Below are positions 15,526 through 23,301 of a DNA stretch of 36,786 nt, one piece after another. The DNA comes from Reinekea blandensis MED297 (GTDB lineage: Bacteria; Pseudomonadota; Gammaproteobacteria; Pseudomonadales; Natronospirillaceae): positions 551,223 to 588,008 of the forward strand of contig NZ_CH724150.1 in NCBI RefSeq assembly GCF_000153185.1. Direction: 5' to 3'. The notes beneath the pieces were generated by a model. The model made no database searches. It worked only from the letters and a program-made list of their open reading frames with translations, and was not told where the DNA came from. The position numbers were made by a program, and so were the translations under genes. Positions within the stretch are counted from its first letter, which is position 1; the number at the start of each line of letters is the position of its first letter.

Positions 15526-16493
15526 ACGACATTCTTATATTGATTAAGGTTTTCCGGGTAGGGGAACCACACACTTTGTTGCCACAGGTACTCGTTATTG
15601 TCGCTGTGAATGCGGGCGTAGTGGCGAATAAGCGACAGCGGGACGACGTAAGGCGTGGTGCCCTGCTGGTAAAGCTTGATCTGGTCAACAATCGATTGTT
15701 TTTCTTCGGTTGAAATGTGGGTCTTGAGAAAACCGAGTAAATGATAAAGGGCGTTTGCGCGTTGGCCGGTGGAGCTGACTTTTTTCAGCGCCATCATGAC
15801 AGTCTGTATGTACTGCGATGCGTTGCGTTGCAGCTTTTCGCGAGTACCAAGATCGGACAGGAGTTTGCCGGAGTCTTTGTAGCCCTGATAGCTGTGCAGC
15901 ATGATCAGGAACTTGTGACGTGAGTGAAACTCAATCAATGATTTTGCCGACTCAAAGGGTCGTTGCGTACGCCATTCATGGTAAAGGTAGAGCCGGGTCA
16001 AAAAGCTTTCCGCGAGCGGTGCATCGCTTAAGCGGCCAGCTTCCTCAACAGGCAGTAAAGGATTGTGCTTGATCAGCTCATTGGCAAAAATCCCCACACC
16101 ATTTTTTTCCGGCACAGGCGATTGGCTGCCGTAAACCTTAACGCGCTCCATTCCGCAACTTGGTGAACCCTGCATCAGAATAAACCCATCGAGTTCAGCA
16201 ATAGCTTCAGCATTCCGGGAAAAGTAGTCTTTCAATGGTTCGGTGACATCGTCTTCCTGGCGGTCTGAATCCAGCGCCAATATCTGGTCGTCGCGTTCGA
16301 CCAGGCGTAATGTAGGCCGGGGTACCGGCAGTCCGATCCCGACCTCTGGACAGAATGATTTGAAGTCCGCGACCGAAGCCAGTTCAGAATTTATCCATTG
16401 ATGTTTTTTGTGACCGCCGTTGAACCTTACAGGCTCACCAAGCAGGCATGCACTGATGCCGATTGAGAGTTTGTTCGTCATAGAGTTGGGCAT
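15522..16493 (-). CDS. DUF523-DUF1722 protein, RudS/TudS-type thiouridine desulfidase
   Basis: This is a 323-residue fusion of an N-terminal DUF523 (about 8-165) and a C-terminal DUF1722 (about 185-310). DUF523 proteins are now known as TudS [4Fe-4S] desulfidases of thiouracil; the fused DUF523-DUF1722 form (RudS) removes sulphur from 4-thiouridine in tRNA. The three cluster cysteines are C16 (ISACLLGE), C48 (FCPEVG) and C113 (GSPSCG). PLRP-like GLPVPRPTLRLV and FHSRHKFLIMLHS are the other signatures. s4U8 absorbs near-UV and crosslinks tRNA, so pairing with photolyase makes functional sense. It is the first gene of the operon. ATG 16493 or ATG 16481 could be the start; neither has a clear ribosome site. 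Confidence 0.88.
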   Translation of the reverse strand: MPNSMTNKLSIGISACLLGEPVRFNGGHKKHQWINSELASVADFKSFCPEVGIGLPVPRPTLRLVERDDQILALDSDRQEDDVTEPLKDYFSRNAEAIAELDGFILMQGSPSCGMERVKVYGSQSPVPEKNGVGIFANELIKHNPLLPVEEAGRLSDAPLAESFLTRLYLYHEWRTQRPFESAKSLIEFHSRHKFLIMLHSYQGYKDSGKLLSDLGTREKLQRNASQYIQTVMMALKKVSSTGQRANALYHLLGFLKTHISTEEKQSIVDQIKLYQQGTTPYVVPLSLIRHYARIHSDNNEYLWQQSVWFPYPENLNQYKNVV

Positions 16494-16503
16494 AATCTGC
16501 AGT

Positions 16504-16534
16504 AGTCAGAATTTACGTTTGTATGAGTCAGAAT
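16504..16534. promoter_or_regulatory. Direct repeat upstream of the light operon, candidate operator
   Basis: AGTCAGAAT occurs at 16504-16512 and 16526-16534, 22 bp apart and so on the same face of the helix. It lies 11-41 bp upstream of the first operon gene on the minus strand, where it reads ATTCTGACT twice. This overlaps the expected promoter. It may bind a regulator or form an unusual promoter. It does not match a LitR/CarH, OxyR or known ChrR-sigma site. Confidence 0.45.
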
Positions 16535-16636
16535 AGTCGTTGTTGAACGAGTGTCTTGTTTGTTTTTACGGTAGCAGGTTCCGGTCGGATGATTGCCGGA
16601 AGTGATAAAAAATCCGAGATTCCCTGATTTCTACGG

Positions 16637-16664
16637 TTGCCTTGAGAGGCGATATATGGATAAT
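16637..16664 (+). promoter_or_regulatory. Promoter of the 4.5S RNA gene
   Basis: TTGCCT (16637-16642), a 16-bp spacer and GATAAT (16659-16664) form a sigma-70-type promoter. It would start RNA near 16671, where the conserved SRP RNA region begins. Confidence 0.55.
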
Positions 16665-16670
16665 GCGCCA

Positions 16671-16797
<127 letters not shown>

Positions 16798-17029
16798 TCT
16801 CTCTCTTCTTTCCGTTACCCTGTTTTAAAATCTGTTCGCCAAGCCCGCGTGTTTTGCTCTCGTGGAGATTTATACCGTTATCTTCATGGTCTGGCGCGGT
16901 TTTTTACCTCGTCGGATTGCTAAGAGGTTGTTTTTAAAGCATTTTTACTCAGCCTCGGCATTCAGCACTGGCAGCAGTGGGCAATCAAAGTTAGGATAAG
17001 CGCCTTTCTTTCCGAGTAATACGAGTCTT

Positions 17030-19063
17030 ATGTCCTATCAGGTATTGGCCAGAAAATGGCGTCCGGGAACCTTTGACGAGATGGTGGGTCAGGTGCATGT
17101 GCTGAAGGCCCTGGTCAATGCCCTTGATCAGGAGCGGTTGCACCACGCTTATCTGTTTACCGGAACCCGAGGGGTCGGCAAAACCACCATCGCACGGCTG
17201 CTCGCGAAAAGCCTGAACTGTGAGCAGGGCGTCAGTTCCAAGCCCTGTGGTCAGTGTGCGTCGTGTCGCGAAATCGCTGAAGGTCGGTTTGTGGACCTGA
17301 TCGAAGTGGATGCGGCCAGCCGAACCAAGGTCGAGGACACCCGCGAGTTGCTGGAGAATGTCCAGTACGCGCCAACCCGGGGTCGTTTTAAGGTCTATCT
17401 GATCGACGAAGTGCACATGCTGTCAACCAGCAGTTTTAATGCTCTATTAAAAACGCTGGAAGAGCCACCGCCGCATGTGAAGTTCCTGCTGGCGACCACC
17501 GATCCACAAAAACTGCCGGTCACGGTCTTATCTCGCTGTCTGCAATTTAATCTTAAAAACATGAGTCGTGAGCATATTGTTCAGCATTTGAACCACATTC
17601 TGACTGTGGAGCAGGTGCCGTTCGATGAACCATCTCTTTGGGCGATCGCCGAGGGTGCTCAGGGTTCTATGCGCGATGCGTTGAGCTTGACCGACCAGGC
17701 CATCGCTTTTGGTCATGGTGCGCTGGCAGAGCAGGAAGTGGCGGCCATGCTGGGTACGGTCGACCTCAAGCGGGTTCTGAACCTGGTGCGAGCGCTCTTG
17801 CAAAAGGACGCCGACGGATTATTGGCCATGGTCAGTGAGCTGGATGAGCACACCCCGGACTACCAGACCTTGCTTACTGAGTTGATGTCGACCTTGCATC
17901 GGGTTGCCATTGCTCAGGCCGTCCCGTCGGCCATCAGTAATCATAAGGGCGATCGGGATGCCATTATGGCGCTGGCCAAAGCGGGCTATGCAGAAGATAT
18001 TCAGCTGTATTACCAGATTGCCGGTAAATCGAAGGGTGAGCTGAGTTTGGCACCGAGTGAGCGTGCCGGTTTCGAAATGACGCTATTGCGTATGCTGGCG
18101 TTCAGTCAGACACCACCTTCGTCAATTGATACACTGCCACCGTTAACAACACAGGCCCCAGAAACAACACAGCCTTCAGCAGCGCCTGTGAAACCGGCCG
18201 TATCGACTCCTGAGCCCGTCTCTATACCCGCTTCTGAGGAAGTGGCGCCAGACGTTGGGCCCTCAGAAACAACCTCTGAAGCGGCGGTGCCGTCTGAGCC
18301 CGTTAACGCCGCGGAGACTCCGGTAAAAAAGACCCCAGCTGAGTCCGTAGACGCGGCCGAAGTGCTGACTCAGCCAGCCAGTCAACCGGAACCAGCGACT
18401 GTACCTGAACCTGTATCAGAACCGGAACCTGAACCTGAAATCACAGTACAGGAAGACCCACATCCGGCAGGAGCCGTGGACACAACGTCGATGCTTGAGC
18501 CGGTTGCTGAACAACCGCCGATAGAAACACCGACCGAGGAAAATCTGCTCAGTGAGCCTGACAGTGCCTCTGACCCCGAGAGTAAGGTTGTTGAAACCGA
18601 ACCTCAGACCGCCGCAGAGCTCAGTGATGTCGCTACCTGGCCGGATACAGACCTCGATGCCGACCCGGTATTCTGGTGGCAGGTGACATTGCATCGACTG
18701 GGGTTGTCCGGCATGACCAAAACCCTGTTTGCGCACAGTCAATGGCGGGGCTATGAAAATGGTCAGCTGAGCCTTGTGATTTCGCCAAACTACCGCAAAA
18801 TTATGAATGACAGTCACCAACAATATCTGCTGCAGGCCATTACCGATTGGCTGCCAGATTGTCAGTCGTTGACTTACGAGTTTGGTGCTGTCGATAAAAC
18901 CCCACAGCTGTGGCTCGACCAGTTGGTGCAGGCCGCGAATGATCGTGCCTATCAGCACCTGAAAGCCGATGCTTTCGTTGAGACACTGATAAACGAATTT
19001 AAAGGCGAGCTCATTCAGGAGTCCGCCGTTCCTAACAACAGTCCGATTCCTTCAGGAGCTTAA
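17030..19063 (+). CDS. dnaX: DNA polymerase III subunits tau and gamma
   Basis: This 677-residue tau subunit is the clamp-loader ATPase and the organiser of the replisome. Residues 1-370 are the AAA+ core: Walker A GTRGVGKT (45-52), zinc cysteines C64, C73, C76 and C79, Walker B LIDEVHM (124-130), and SRC sensor (168-170). A Pro/Glu-rich linker of about 160 residues follows. The C-terminal domain (about 540-660) binds the polymerase alpha subunit and DnaB. A frameshift signal at 18325-18374 would also give gamma of 437 residues (434 in frame, then D-P-S and a stop); E. coli gamma is 431. It is first in the dnaX-ybaB-recR operon; ybaB starts 2 nt after the stop. Confidence 0.97.
   Translation: MSYQVLARKWRPGTFDEMVGQVHVLKALVNALDQERLHHAYLFTGTRGVGKTTIARLLAKSLNCEQGVSSKPCGQCASCREIAEGRFVDLIEVDAASRTKVEDTRELLENVQYAPTRGRFKVYLIDEVHMLSTSSFNALLKTLEEPPPHVKFLLATTDPQKLPVTVLSRCLQFNLKNMSREHIVQHLNHILTVEQVPFDEPSLWAIAEGAQGSMRDALSLTDQAIAFGHGALAEQEVAAMLGTVDLKRVLNLVRALLQKDADGLLAMVSELDEHTPDYQTLLTELMSTLHRVAIAQAVPSAISNHKGDRDAIMALAKAGYAEDIQLYYQIAGKSKGELSLAPSERAGFEMTLLRMLAFSQTPPSSIDTLPPLTTQAPETTQPSAAPVKPAVSTPEPVSIPASEEVAPDVGPSETTSEAAVPSEPVNAAETPVKKTPAESVDAAEVLTQPASQPEPATVPEPVSEPEPEPEITVQEDPHPAGAVDTTSMLEPVAEQPPIETPTEENLLSEPDSASDPESKVVETEPQTAAELSDVATWPDTDLDADPVFWWQVTLHRLGLSGMTKTLFAHSQWRGYENGQLSLVISPNYRKIMNDSHQQYLLQAITDWLPDCQSLTYEFGAVDKTPQLWLDQLVQAANDRAYQHLKADAFVETLINEFKGELIQESAVPNNSPIPSGA
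18325..18374 (+). promoter_or_regulatory. Programmed -1 ribosomal frameshift signal in dnaX
   Basis: The slippery heptamer A-AAA-AAG (18325-18331) is in the zero frame as GTA-AAA-AAG, the arrangement of the E. coli dnaX site. Six nucleotides later comes a perfect 8-bp stem, GCTGAGTC (18338-18345) with GACTCAGC (18367-18374). A purine-rich GCGGAGA lies about 8 nt upstream and can act as the stimulatory anti-16S pairing site. After a -1 slip the codons read GAC CCC AGC TGA, stopping at 18340-18342. This cassette makes the shorter gamma protein alongside tau. Confidence 0.9.
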
Positions 19064-19064
19064 A

Positions 19065-19391
19065 ATGATGAAAGGCGGTATGGGCAATATTATGAAGCAA
19101 GCCCAGAAAATGCAGGAAGAAATGCAGAAAATGCAAGAAGAAGTCGCCAACATGGAGGTGACCGGAGAAGCCGGAGCCGGCATGGTCAGTGTGGTGATGA
19201 ATGGCCGTCACGACGTGAAGAAAGTGTCGGTTGATGATTCTGTCATGAGTGAAGATAAAGACCTGCTGGAAGACCTGCTGGCAGCCGCCGTCAATGATGC
19301 GGTCCGTAAAATTGAAAGCGCCAGTCAGGAGAAAATGTCGTCCGTAACATCCGGTATGGGCCTGCCGCCCGGGATGAAACTTCCGTTTTAA
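19065..19391 (+). CDS. ybaB: YbaB/EbfC family nucleoid-associated protein
   Basis: This 108-residue protein has the YbaB fold: the N-terminal helix [45 protein letters not shown], a central strand region, and a helical end finishing [12 protein letters not shown]. It forms a tweezer-shaped dimer that binds DNA and is co-expressed with dnaX and recR. The exact role (nucleoid, gene control, or coupling to RecR) is not settled. A strong AGGAG precedes the ATG at 19065; the second ATG is directly adjacent. The gene begins 2 nt after the dnaX stop and ends 9 bp before recR, so it lies in the same transcript. Confidence 0.95.
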   Translation: MMKGGMGNIMKQAQKMQEEMQKMQEEVANMEVTGEAGAGMVSVVMNGRHDVKKVSVDDSVMSEDKDLLEDLLAAAVNDAVRKIESASQEKMSSVTSGMGLPPGMKLPF

Positions 19392-19400
19392 GGCATTCAA

Positions 19401-20012
19401 ATGGCATTTACCCCGGCAACTGAAAAACTGATTCAAGCGCTGCAGGCACTACCTGGTGTCGGCGTTCGTTCCGCTCAGCGCATGGCGCTGCAGTTATTAG
19501 AACGAGAACCCGAAACCGGACAGCGACTGTCGTCAGCGTTGTCCGATGCTCTGACGTTGGTACACAAGTGTCCGCAGTGCCGTACCCTGACCGAAGACGA
19601 CCTCTGTGGTGTTTGCGCCAATCCGGATCGCGACGCCAGTGTCATCTGTGTGGTTGCCAGTGATGTGGATCGTGCAGGCATTGAAATGAGTGCGGCCTTT
19701 CAGGGGCGGTATTTTGTGTTGCATGGGGTCTTGTCGCCTATCGACGGAATCGGGCCGGAAACACTGGGGTTGGTTGAGTTAGTTGAGCTTGCTCGTTCTG
19801 GTGAGGTTTCCGAAATCATGCTGGCCCTGGACGATCGATTGGAGTCCGAAGCCACGGTGCACTTCATCAAAGAACAGTTCAAAGAATCAGGTCTGACGGT
19901 GACTCGGGTACCTTTTCATCAGATGAAAAGTGGGGCGCTGGATCAGGCCGACAGCCGGGTGATTGAACAAGCCTTAACACAGAAGCAAACCCTCGGATTT
20001 GAGCATGACTGA
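19401..20012 (+). CDS. recR: Recombination protein RecR
   Basis: This 203-residue RecR acts with RecF and RecO to load RecA on SSB-coated gaps. The N-terminal helix-hairpin-helix is LIQALQALPGVGVRSAQRMALQLL. The four-cysteine zinc site is CPQCRTLTEDDLCGVC near residues 57-72. The TOPRIM domain starts VICVVASDVDRAGIE and includes GPETLGLVELVELA. Size and order match the family. The last 8 bp overlap the start of rnd, so RNase D is translated from the same message. Confidence 0.97.
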   Translation: MAFTPATEKLIQALQALPGVGVRSAQRMALQLLEREPETGQRLSSALSDALTLVHKCPQCRTLTEDDLCGVCANPDRDASVICVVASDVDRAGIEMSAAFQGRYFVLHGVLSPIDGIGPETLGLVELVELARSGEVSEIMLALDDRLESEATVHFIKEQFKESGLTVTRVPFHQMKSGALDQADSRVIEQALTQKQTLGFEHD

Positions 20013-21147
20013 TCAATTTCAATGGATTGATAATAATGCTGCCTTAGCTCAGGTCGCTGATGAATGGGCGGCTGCGTCTGTCATTGCACTCGACACTGAG
20101 TTCGTAAGAACCGATTCCTTTTACGCTCATCTCGGGCTGATTCAGGTGGGTATTGAAGATCAGGTTTGGCTGATCGATCCGCTTCAGATTAACGATTGGG
20201 CCCCTTTGGTTCGCGTGTTATCAGACCCGGCCATCGTGAAGGTGCTGCACGCTTTGTCTGAAGACGCCGAGGTCCTCGCGCATCATTTGGGTGTGGAACT
20301 GCAAAACGTTTTCGATACCCAGATTGCCGCTGGATTTCTGGGTCATCCGGTACAAATGAGCTACGCCAGACTGGTTGAAGCTATTTGCGATGTTGAGTTA
20401 CCGAAAGAAGCCACCCGCAGTGATTGGTTGCAACGGCCTTTAGCTGACGAGCAGTGTTTTTACGCCGCCGCTGATGTGCTTTGGCTGTATCGCGTTTATC
20501 AGCATTGTGCAGCTCAGCTTAAAGAACAGAACCGCTACGCCTGGGTTGCCGAAGACAGCCAGCGTATGGTGAGCAATAACCGACCCGTGCCGCCTCAGTC
20601 TTATTATCAGAAGCTTCGCGGCGCCTGGAAACTTAAAGGCGAAAGGCTGCTGGTGTTGCAGCTTTTATGCGAATGGCGTGAAAACCTGGCGCGAGCTACC
20701 AACAGTAATCGCGGTCGGATTCTGCAGGATAAAGATCTTATTACCCTTGCTGAAAAAATGCCGACGAGCCGGTCAATGCTGCAAAAGCAGGTCAATATTC
20801 CGTCTCGGAAAATCCGTCTCTATGGTGACGAGCTGATTGCTATGATTGAACGCGCTCGGGATTCCCGTCGAGAAGATTGGCCGGAGCGGATCGACAGCCC
20901 ATTGCCGGCCGATCAAGCTCAATTATTGAAAGACGTTCGTCAGGTGGTGAACACGGTTGCAGAGCAACTGAACTTGCCGGCAGAGATTCTGGCCCGGCGA
21001 AAATCGTTGGAAGCCTGGTTACGCAGCGGTGCGCGTACTGGTGATTATGAAGTGCCGGACATTTTCACGGGTTGGCGTCAGGAGTTTCTGGTCGACCCGA
21101 TAAGTCAATGCATTCGGACACAGTGGGAAGCTACGCATGAAACGTGA
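20005..21147 (+). CDS. rnd: Ribonuclease D
   Basis: This 380-residue 3'-5' exoribonuclease trims tRNA precursors. The DEDDy exonuclease domain (about 1-200) shows D and E in IALDTEFVRTDSFY, D in LHALSEDAEVLAHHL, and Y and D in FYAAADVLWLYRVY. The HRDC domain follows (about 210-300, SYYQKLRGAWKLKGERL), and a second HRDC-like helical domain fills the C-terminus. Start: the ATG at 20005 is used; a TTG two codons earlier (19999) is an alternative. It overlaps recR by 8 bp and ycgL by 11 bp, giving a tightly coupled block. Confidence 0.95.
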   Translation: MTDQFQWIDNNAALAQVADEWAAASVIALDTEFVRTDSFYAHLGLIQVGIEDQVWLIDPLQINDWAPLVRVLSDPAIVKVLHALSEDAEVLAHHLGVELQNVFDTQIAAGFLGHPVQMSYARLVEAICDVELPKEATRSDWLQRPLADEQCFYAAADVLWLYRVYQHCAAQLKEQNRYAWVAEDSQRMVSNNRPVPPQSYYQKLRGAWKLKGERLLVLQLLCEWRENLARATNSNRGRILQDKDLITLAEKMPTSRSMLQKQVNIPSRKIRLYGDELIAMIERARDSRREDWPERIDSPLPADQAQLLKDVRQVVNTVAEQLNLPAEILARRKSLEAWLRSGARTGDYEVPDIFTGWRQEFLVDPISQCIRTQWEATHET

Positions 21148-21430
21148 AATTGTCCGGATTTATCGCTCCTCCAAACGCAGTGAAACCTATTTGTATCTGC
21201 GTAAGACGGATGCGTTTGACGACTTACCCGATGCATTGCGCGAGCTTTTCGGTCGGCCGATCCAGGTTATGGATATGCTCTTGACCGAAGATAAAACCCT
21301 GGCACGGGCCAAAGCCGCCGATGTCCTGAGAGACATCGATGACAAAGGCTTTTACCTGCAAATGCCACCGCCTAAAGAAGACTACATGCTTGATCTGCAT
21401 CGGGATAAGGCTCGTTCGGATCATGGCTGA
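21137..21430 (+). CDS. ycgL: YcgL domain protein
   Basis: This 97-residue protein carries the YcgL domain signature: CxxY-like start MKREIVRIYRSSKRSETYLYLRK, LPDALRELFGRPIQVMDMLLT, LARAKAADVLRDIDDKGFYLQMPPP and the C-terminal LDLHR. The fold is a small alpha/beta unit of unknown biochemical role. It overlaps rnd by 11 bp and the next gene by 8 bp. The rnd-ycgL-ycgN order is seen in many marine gammaproteobacteria; in E. coli ycgL and ycgN are near the min locus. Confidence 0.93.
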   Translation: MKREIVRIYRSSKRSETYLYLRKTDAFDDLPDALRELFGRPIQVMDMLLTEDKTLARAKAADVLRDIDDKGFYLQMPPPKEDYMLDLHRDKARSDHG

Positions 21431-21863
21431 TCGGGTGTTCTGGCAGAAAAAGGCGCTCTCCGAGATGACTACCGAAGAGTGGGAGTCCCTGTGCGATGGC
21501 TGTGGTAAATGTTGTCTGCAGAAGCTCGAAGACGACGAAGATGGTACCGTTTACTATACCGATGTGGTCTGCCAATACATGACTGATGAATGTCGTTGTT
21601 CGATCTACCCGAAACGACATGAAACCGTACCAAACTGCGTCTGGCTGAAGCCGGAAGATGTCGATCAGTTTTACTGGTTGCCCTCGACCTGCGCCTATCG
21701 CTTGTTAGCCGAGGGCCGGGATCTGCCGTTATGGCATCCCTTGGTCAGTGGCGATCCTCAATTGATCCACGCGGTGAATGTCTCCGTCAACCATATGGAC
21801 CTGGTTCCGGATAATCAGGTGCCTGAGGAAGAATGGGAAGATCACATCATTGATAACGTTTAA
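21423..21863 (+). CDS. ycgN: YcgN family cysteine-cluster protein
   Basis: This 146-residue UPF0153/UPF0260-type protein has a cysteine-rich N-terminal half: CDGCGKCCLQKLEDD, VVCQYMTDECRCSIYPKR and PNC. This pattern resembles CxxCxxCC metal- or iron-sulphur-binding proteins. The rest includes WLPSTCAYRLLAEGRDLPLWHPLVSGDP and the HMDLVPD end, both typical of YcgN. The function is unknown. The ATG at 21423 overlaps ycgL by 8 bp; an upstream in-frame start at 21339 would add 28 residues lying inside ycgL and is rejected. Confidence 0.93.
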   Translation: MADRVFWQKKALSEMTTEEWESLCDGCGKCCLQKLEDDEDGTVYYTDVVCQYMTDECRCSIYPKRHETVPNCVWLKPEDVDQFYWLPSTCAYRLLAEGRDLPLWHPLVSGDPQLIHAVNVSVNHMDLVPDNQVPEEEWEDHIIDNV

Positions 21864-21874
21864 CTGGAAGTAGC

Positions 21875-22261
21875 ATGATTTACGAAGAACTTTACCGTAA
21901 TGCCGCCATTGTTTATTTGTTGGGTGTGCTCGGATTCTGGTTGGTCGTCTGGAAAGTCGGTACCAAAATTCGTTGGCGACCCCTGCGCTGGTGGCTGACC
22001 TGGTTGTATCTGTGCGTGGTGCTGACACCTTGGCAGGGGACTGATCCGGAAGCCTACATTGCGCCGGTCATCATCGTCGCTGCATTCGACTTTTTGGATC
22101 TTGGCTTGGCGTCTGCACTGGAACTGCTGCAGCCCATGATCATGGCCTTGGTGGTTGGGACCGTGGTGATTGTCTTCGCGGCCATTGCCCTGAGGTTGCG
22201 ACAGATGAAACGAGGTCAAGCCGATCAGGCTGATCATCCGGAAGCAGCCGACGCGAGCTGA
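21875..22261 (+). CDS. Small multi-pass membrane protein, function unknown
   Basis: This 128-residue protein has about four hydrophobic stretches: residues 10-28, 37-53, 63-79 and 84-108. A short basic and acidic tail (RLRQMKRGQADQADHPEAADAS) should be cytoplasmic. No catalytic motif is seen. It starts 11 bp after the ycgN stop and is probably the last gene of this operon. A similar small membrane gene follows ycgN in related genomes, as far as memory allows. Confidence 0.75.
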   Translation: MIYEELYRNAAIVYLLGVLGFWLVVWKVGTKIRWRPLRWWLTWLYLCVVLTPWQGTDPEAYIAPVIIVAAFDFLDLGLASALELLQPMIMALVVGTVVIVFAAIALRLRQMKRGQADQADHPEAADAS

Positions 22262-22291
22262 TCTGCTGGGTTTGCCAACTGACGTAACAAT

Positions 22292-22321
22292 TTGTAAGTC
22301 AACTTAAAGCGTTACTATACA
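22292..22321 (+). promoter_or_regulatory. Candidate sigma-70 promoter
   Basis: TTGTAA (22292-22297), an 18-bp spacer and TATACA (22316-22321) form a plausible promoter. It lies about 100 bp before the start of the three-TM/winged-helix gene at 22422. Confidence 0.4.
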
Positions 22322-22421
22322 TTGCGCGACTAACTGGCTAGTCTTAATCCCTTCATGACACTGTGAATACGGCAAACGGCGCGCTTGCGTCCGGTTGCCA
22401 CTGAAAGAGGAATGAACTTCC

Positions 22422-23087
22422 ATGGCCAATCATATCTTTGCGCTGGTCGCTATTATGCTGATGGCGGGCGTATTCGGTGGTCTGCTGAACTATTACATGC
22501 AAGCCCAGGTGGACTCTGACAACACCAGTATGCCGCGTTCCTTGGTTGGGGGCCTGGCTGCGTCTTTTCTGGTGCCGCTCATTCTTTTCCTGGTGTCCAG
22601 CGATTTGGTTGTCGAGAGTCAGGGCAACCCCAGTGGGATGCTGATCTTTGCCGGCTTCTGCCTGATCGCCGCCTGGGCAAGCCGTTTTGCGATGACAACC
22701 GTCACCAAGCGGATCATGCAAGAATCTCAGCACGTTCGTGAACGTACCGATGAACTGTTGACTGAAATACGTTTGTTGCAACGTGAACTGGAACCTTTGC
22801 TGGAAATGGAAACCGAAAGTGACGAGGGAAATGCACCGGTGGTACTGGCGCCCGAAGACGAGCTCGACGTGACCACCGCAAATGTCCTCACCGCTCTGGG
22901 CAACGGTCGCTACATTTTCCGCAGTTTGAAAGGGCTGGCCGGTGAGACCGACTTGGATGAGCATACGTTGAATAAGACCCTGGGCATCATCGTCGCTCGA
23001 GATCTGGGTGGCAAAATCCTGAGTAAAAAAGGCACGCGCTGGTACATCACACAAAAAGGCCGGCAGCACCTCGCAGCGTCTTCGTAA
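22422..23087 (+). CDS. Three-TM protein with a winged-helix-like C-terminus
   Basis: This 221-residue protein has three transmembrane segments (about 5-27, 41-60 and 71-90), then a helical stretch (IMQESQHVRERTDELLTEIRLLQRELEPLL) and an acidic linker. The last 75 residues look like a winged helix: LTALGNGRYIFRSLKGLAGETDLDEHTLNKTLGIIVARDLGGKIL followed by the wing KKGTRWYITQKGRQHL. This resembles the three-TM proteins described beside bacterial YEATS-type domains, but no YEATS domain is seen here. Function is unknown. AGAGGA precedes the ATG at 22422. The next gene begins 214 bp later and may form a pair. Confidence 0.7.
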   Translation: MANHIFALVAIMLMAGVFGGLLNYYMQAQVDSDNTSMPRSLVGGLAASFLVPLILFLVSSDLVVESQGNPSGMLIFAGFCLIAAWASRFAMTTVTKRIMQESQHVRERTDELLTEIRLLQRELEPLLEMETESDEGNAPVVLAPEDELDVTTANVLTALGNGRYIFRSLKGLAGETDLDEHTLNKTLGIIVARDLGGKILSKKGTRWYITQKGRQHLAASS

Positions 23088-23301
23088 GTTTTCCTTCCTT
23101 GTTCAATGCGGTCCGCCCGGGCCGCAGAAAAATCCATTTCACTGGTTTTCCCGCTTGAGACATCTCCACGTCCGCATTGATGAGGTCCTTCCTTTCATTA
23201 CTTTCGCTGATTGTCAGTGAAAACCAAAAATCATCCTTCAGTTGAAGCCATGTCAGCCGATGATAGAGTGTGATAAGTCCAGATAAATCGGAAACTGAAA
23301 C

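Noticed and set aside
18120-18600. Pro/Glu-rich stretch of dnaX as a tandem repeat or CRISPR-like array
   Set aside because: There are no regular repeat units or spacers; it is the low-complexity linker of tau, which is normally divergent.
22353-23069. Antisense ORF of 238 codons over the three-TM/winged-helix gene
   Set aside because: The plus-strand gene has a ribosome site, clear membrane helices and a sensible end; the antisense product has no motif.
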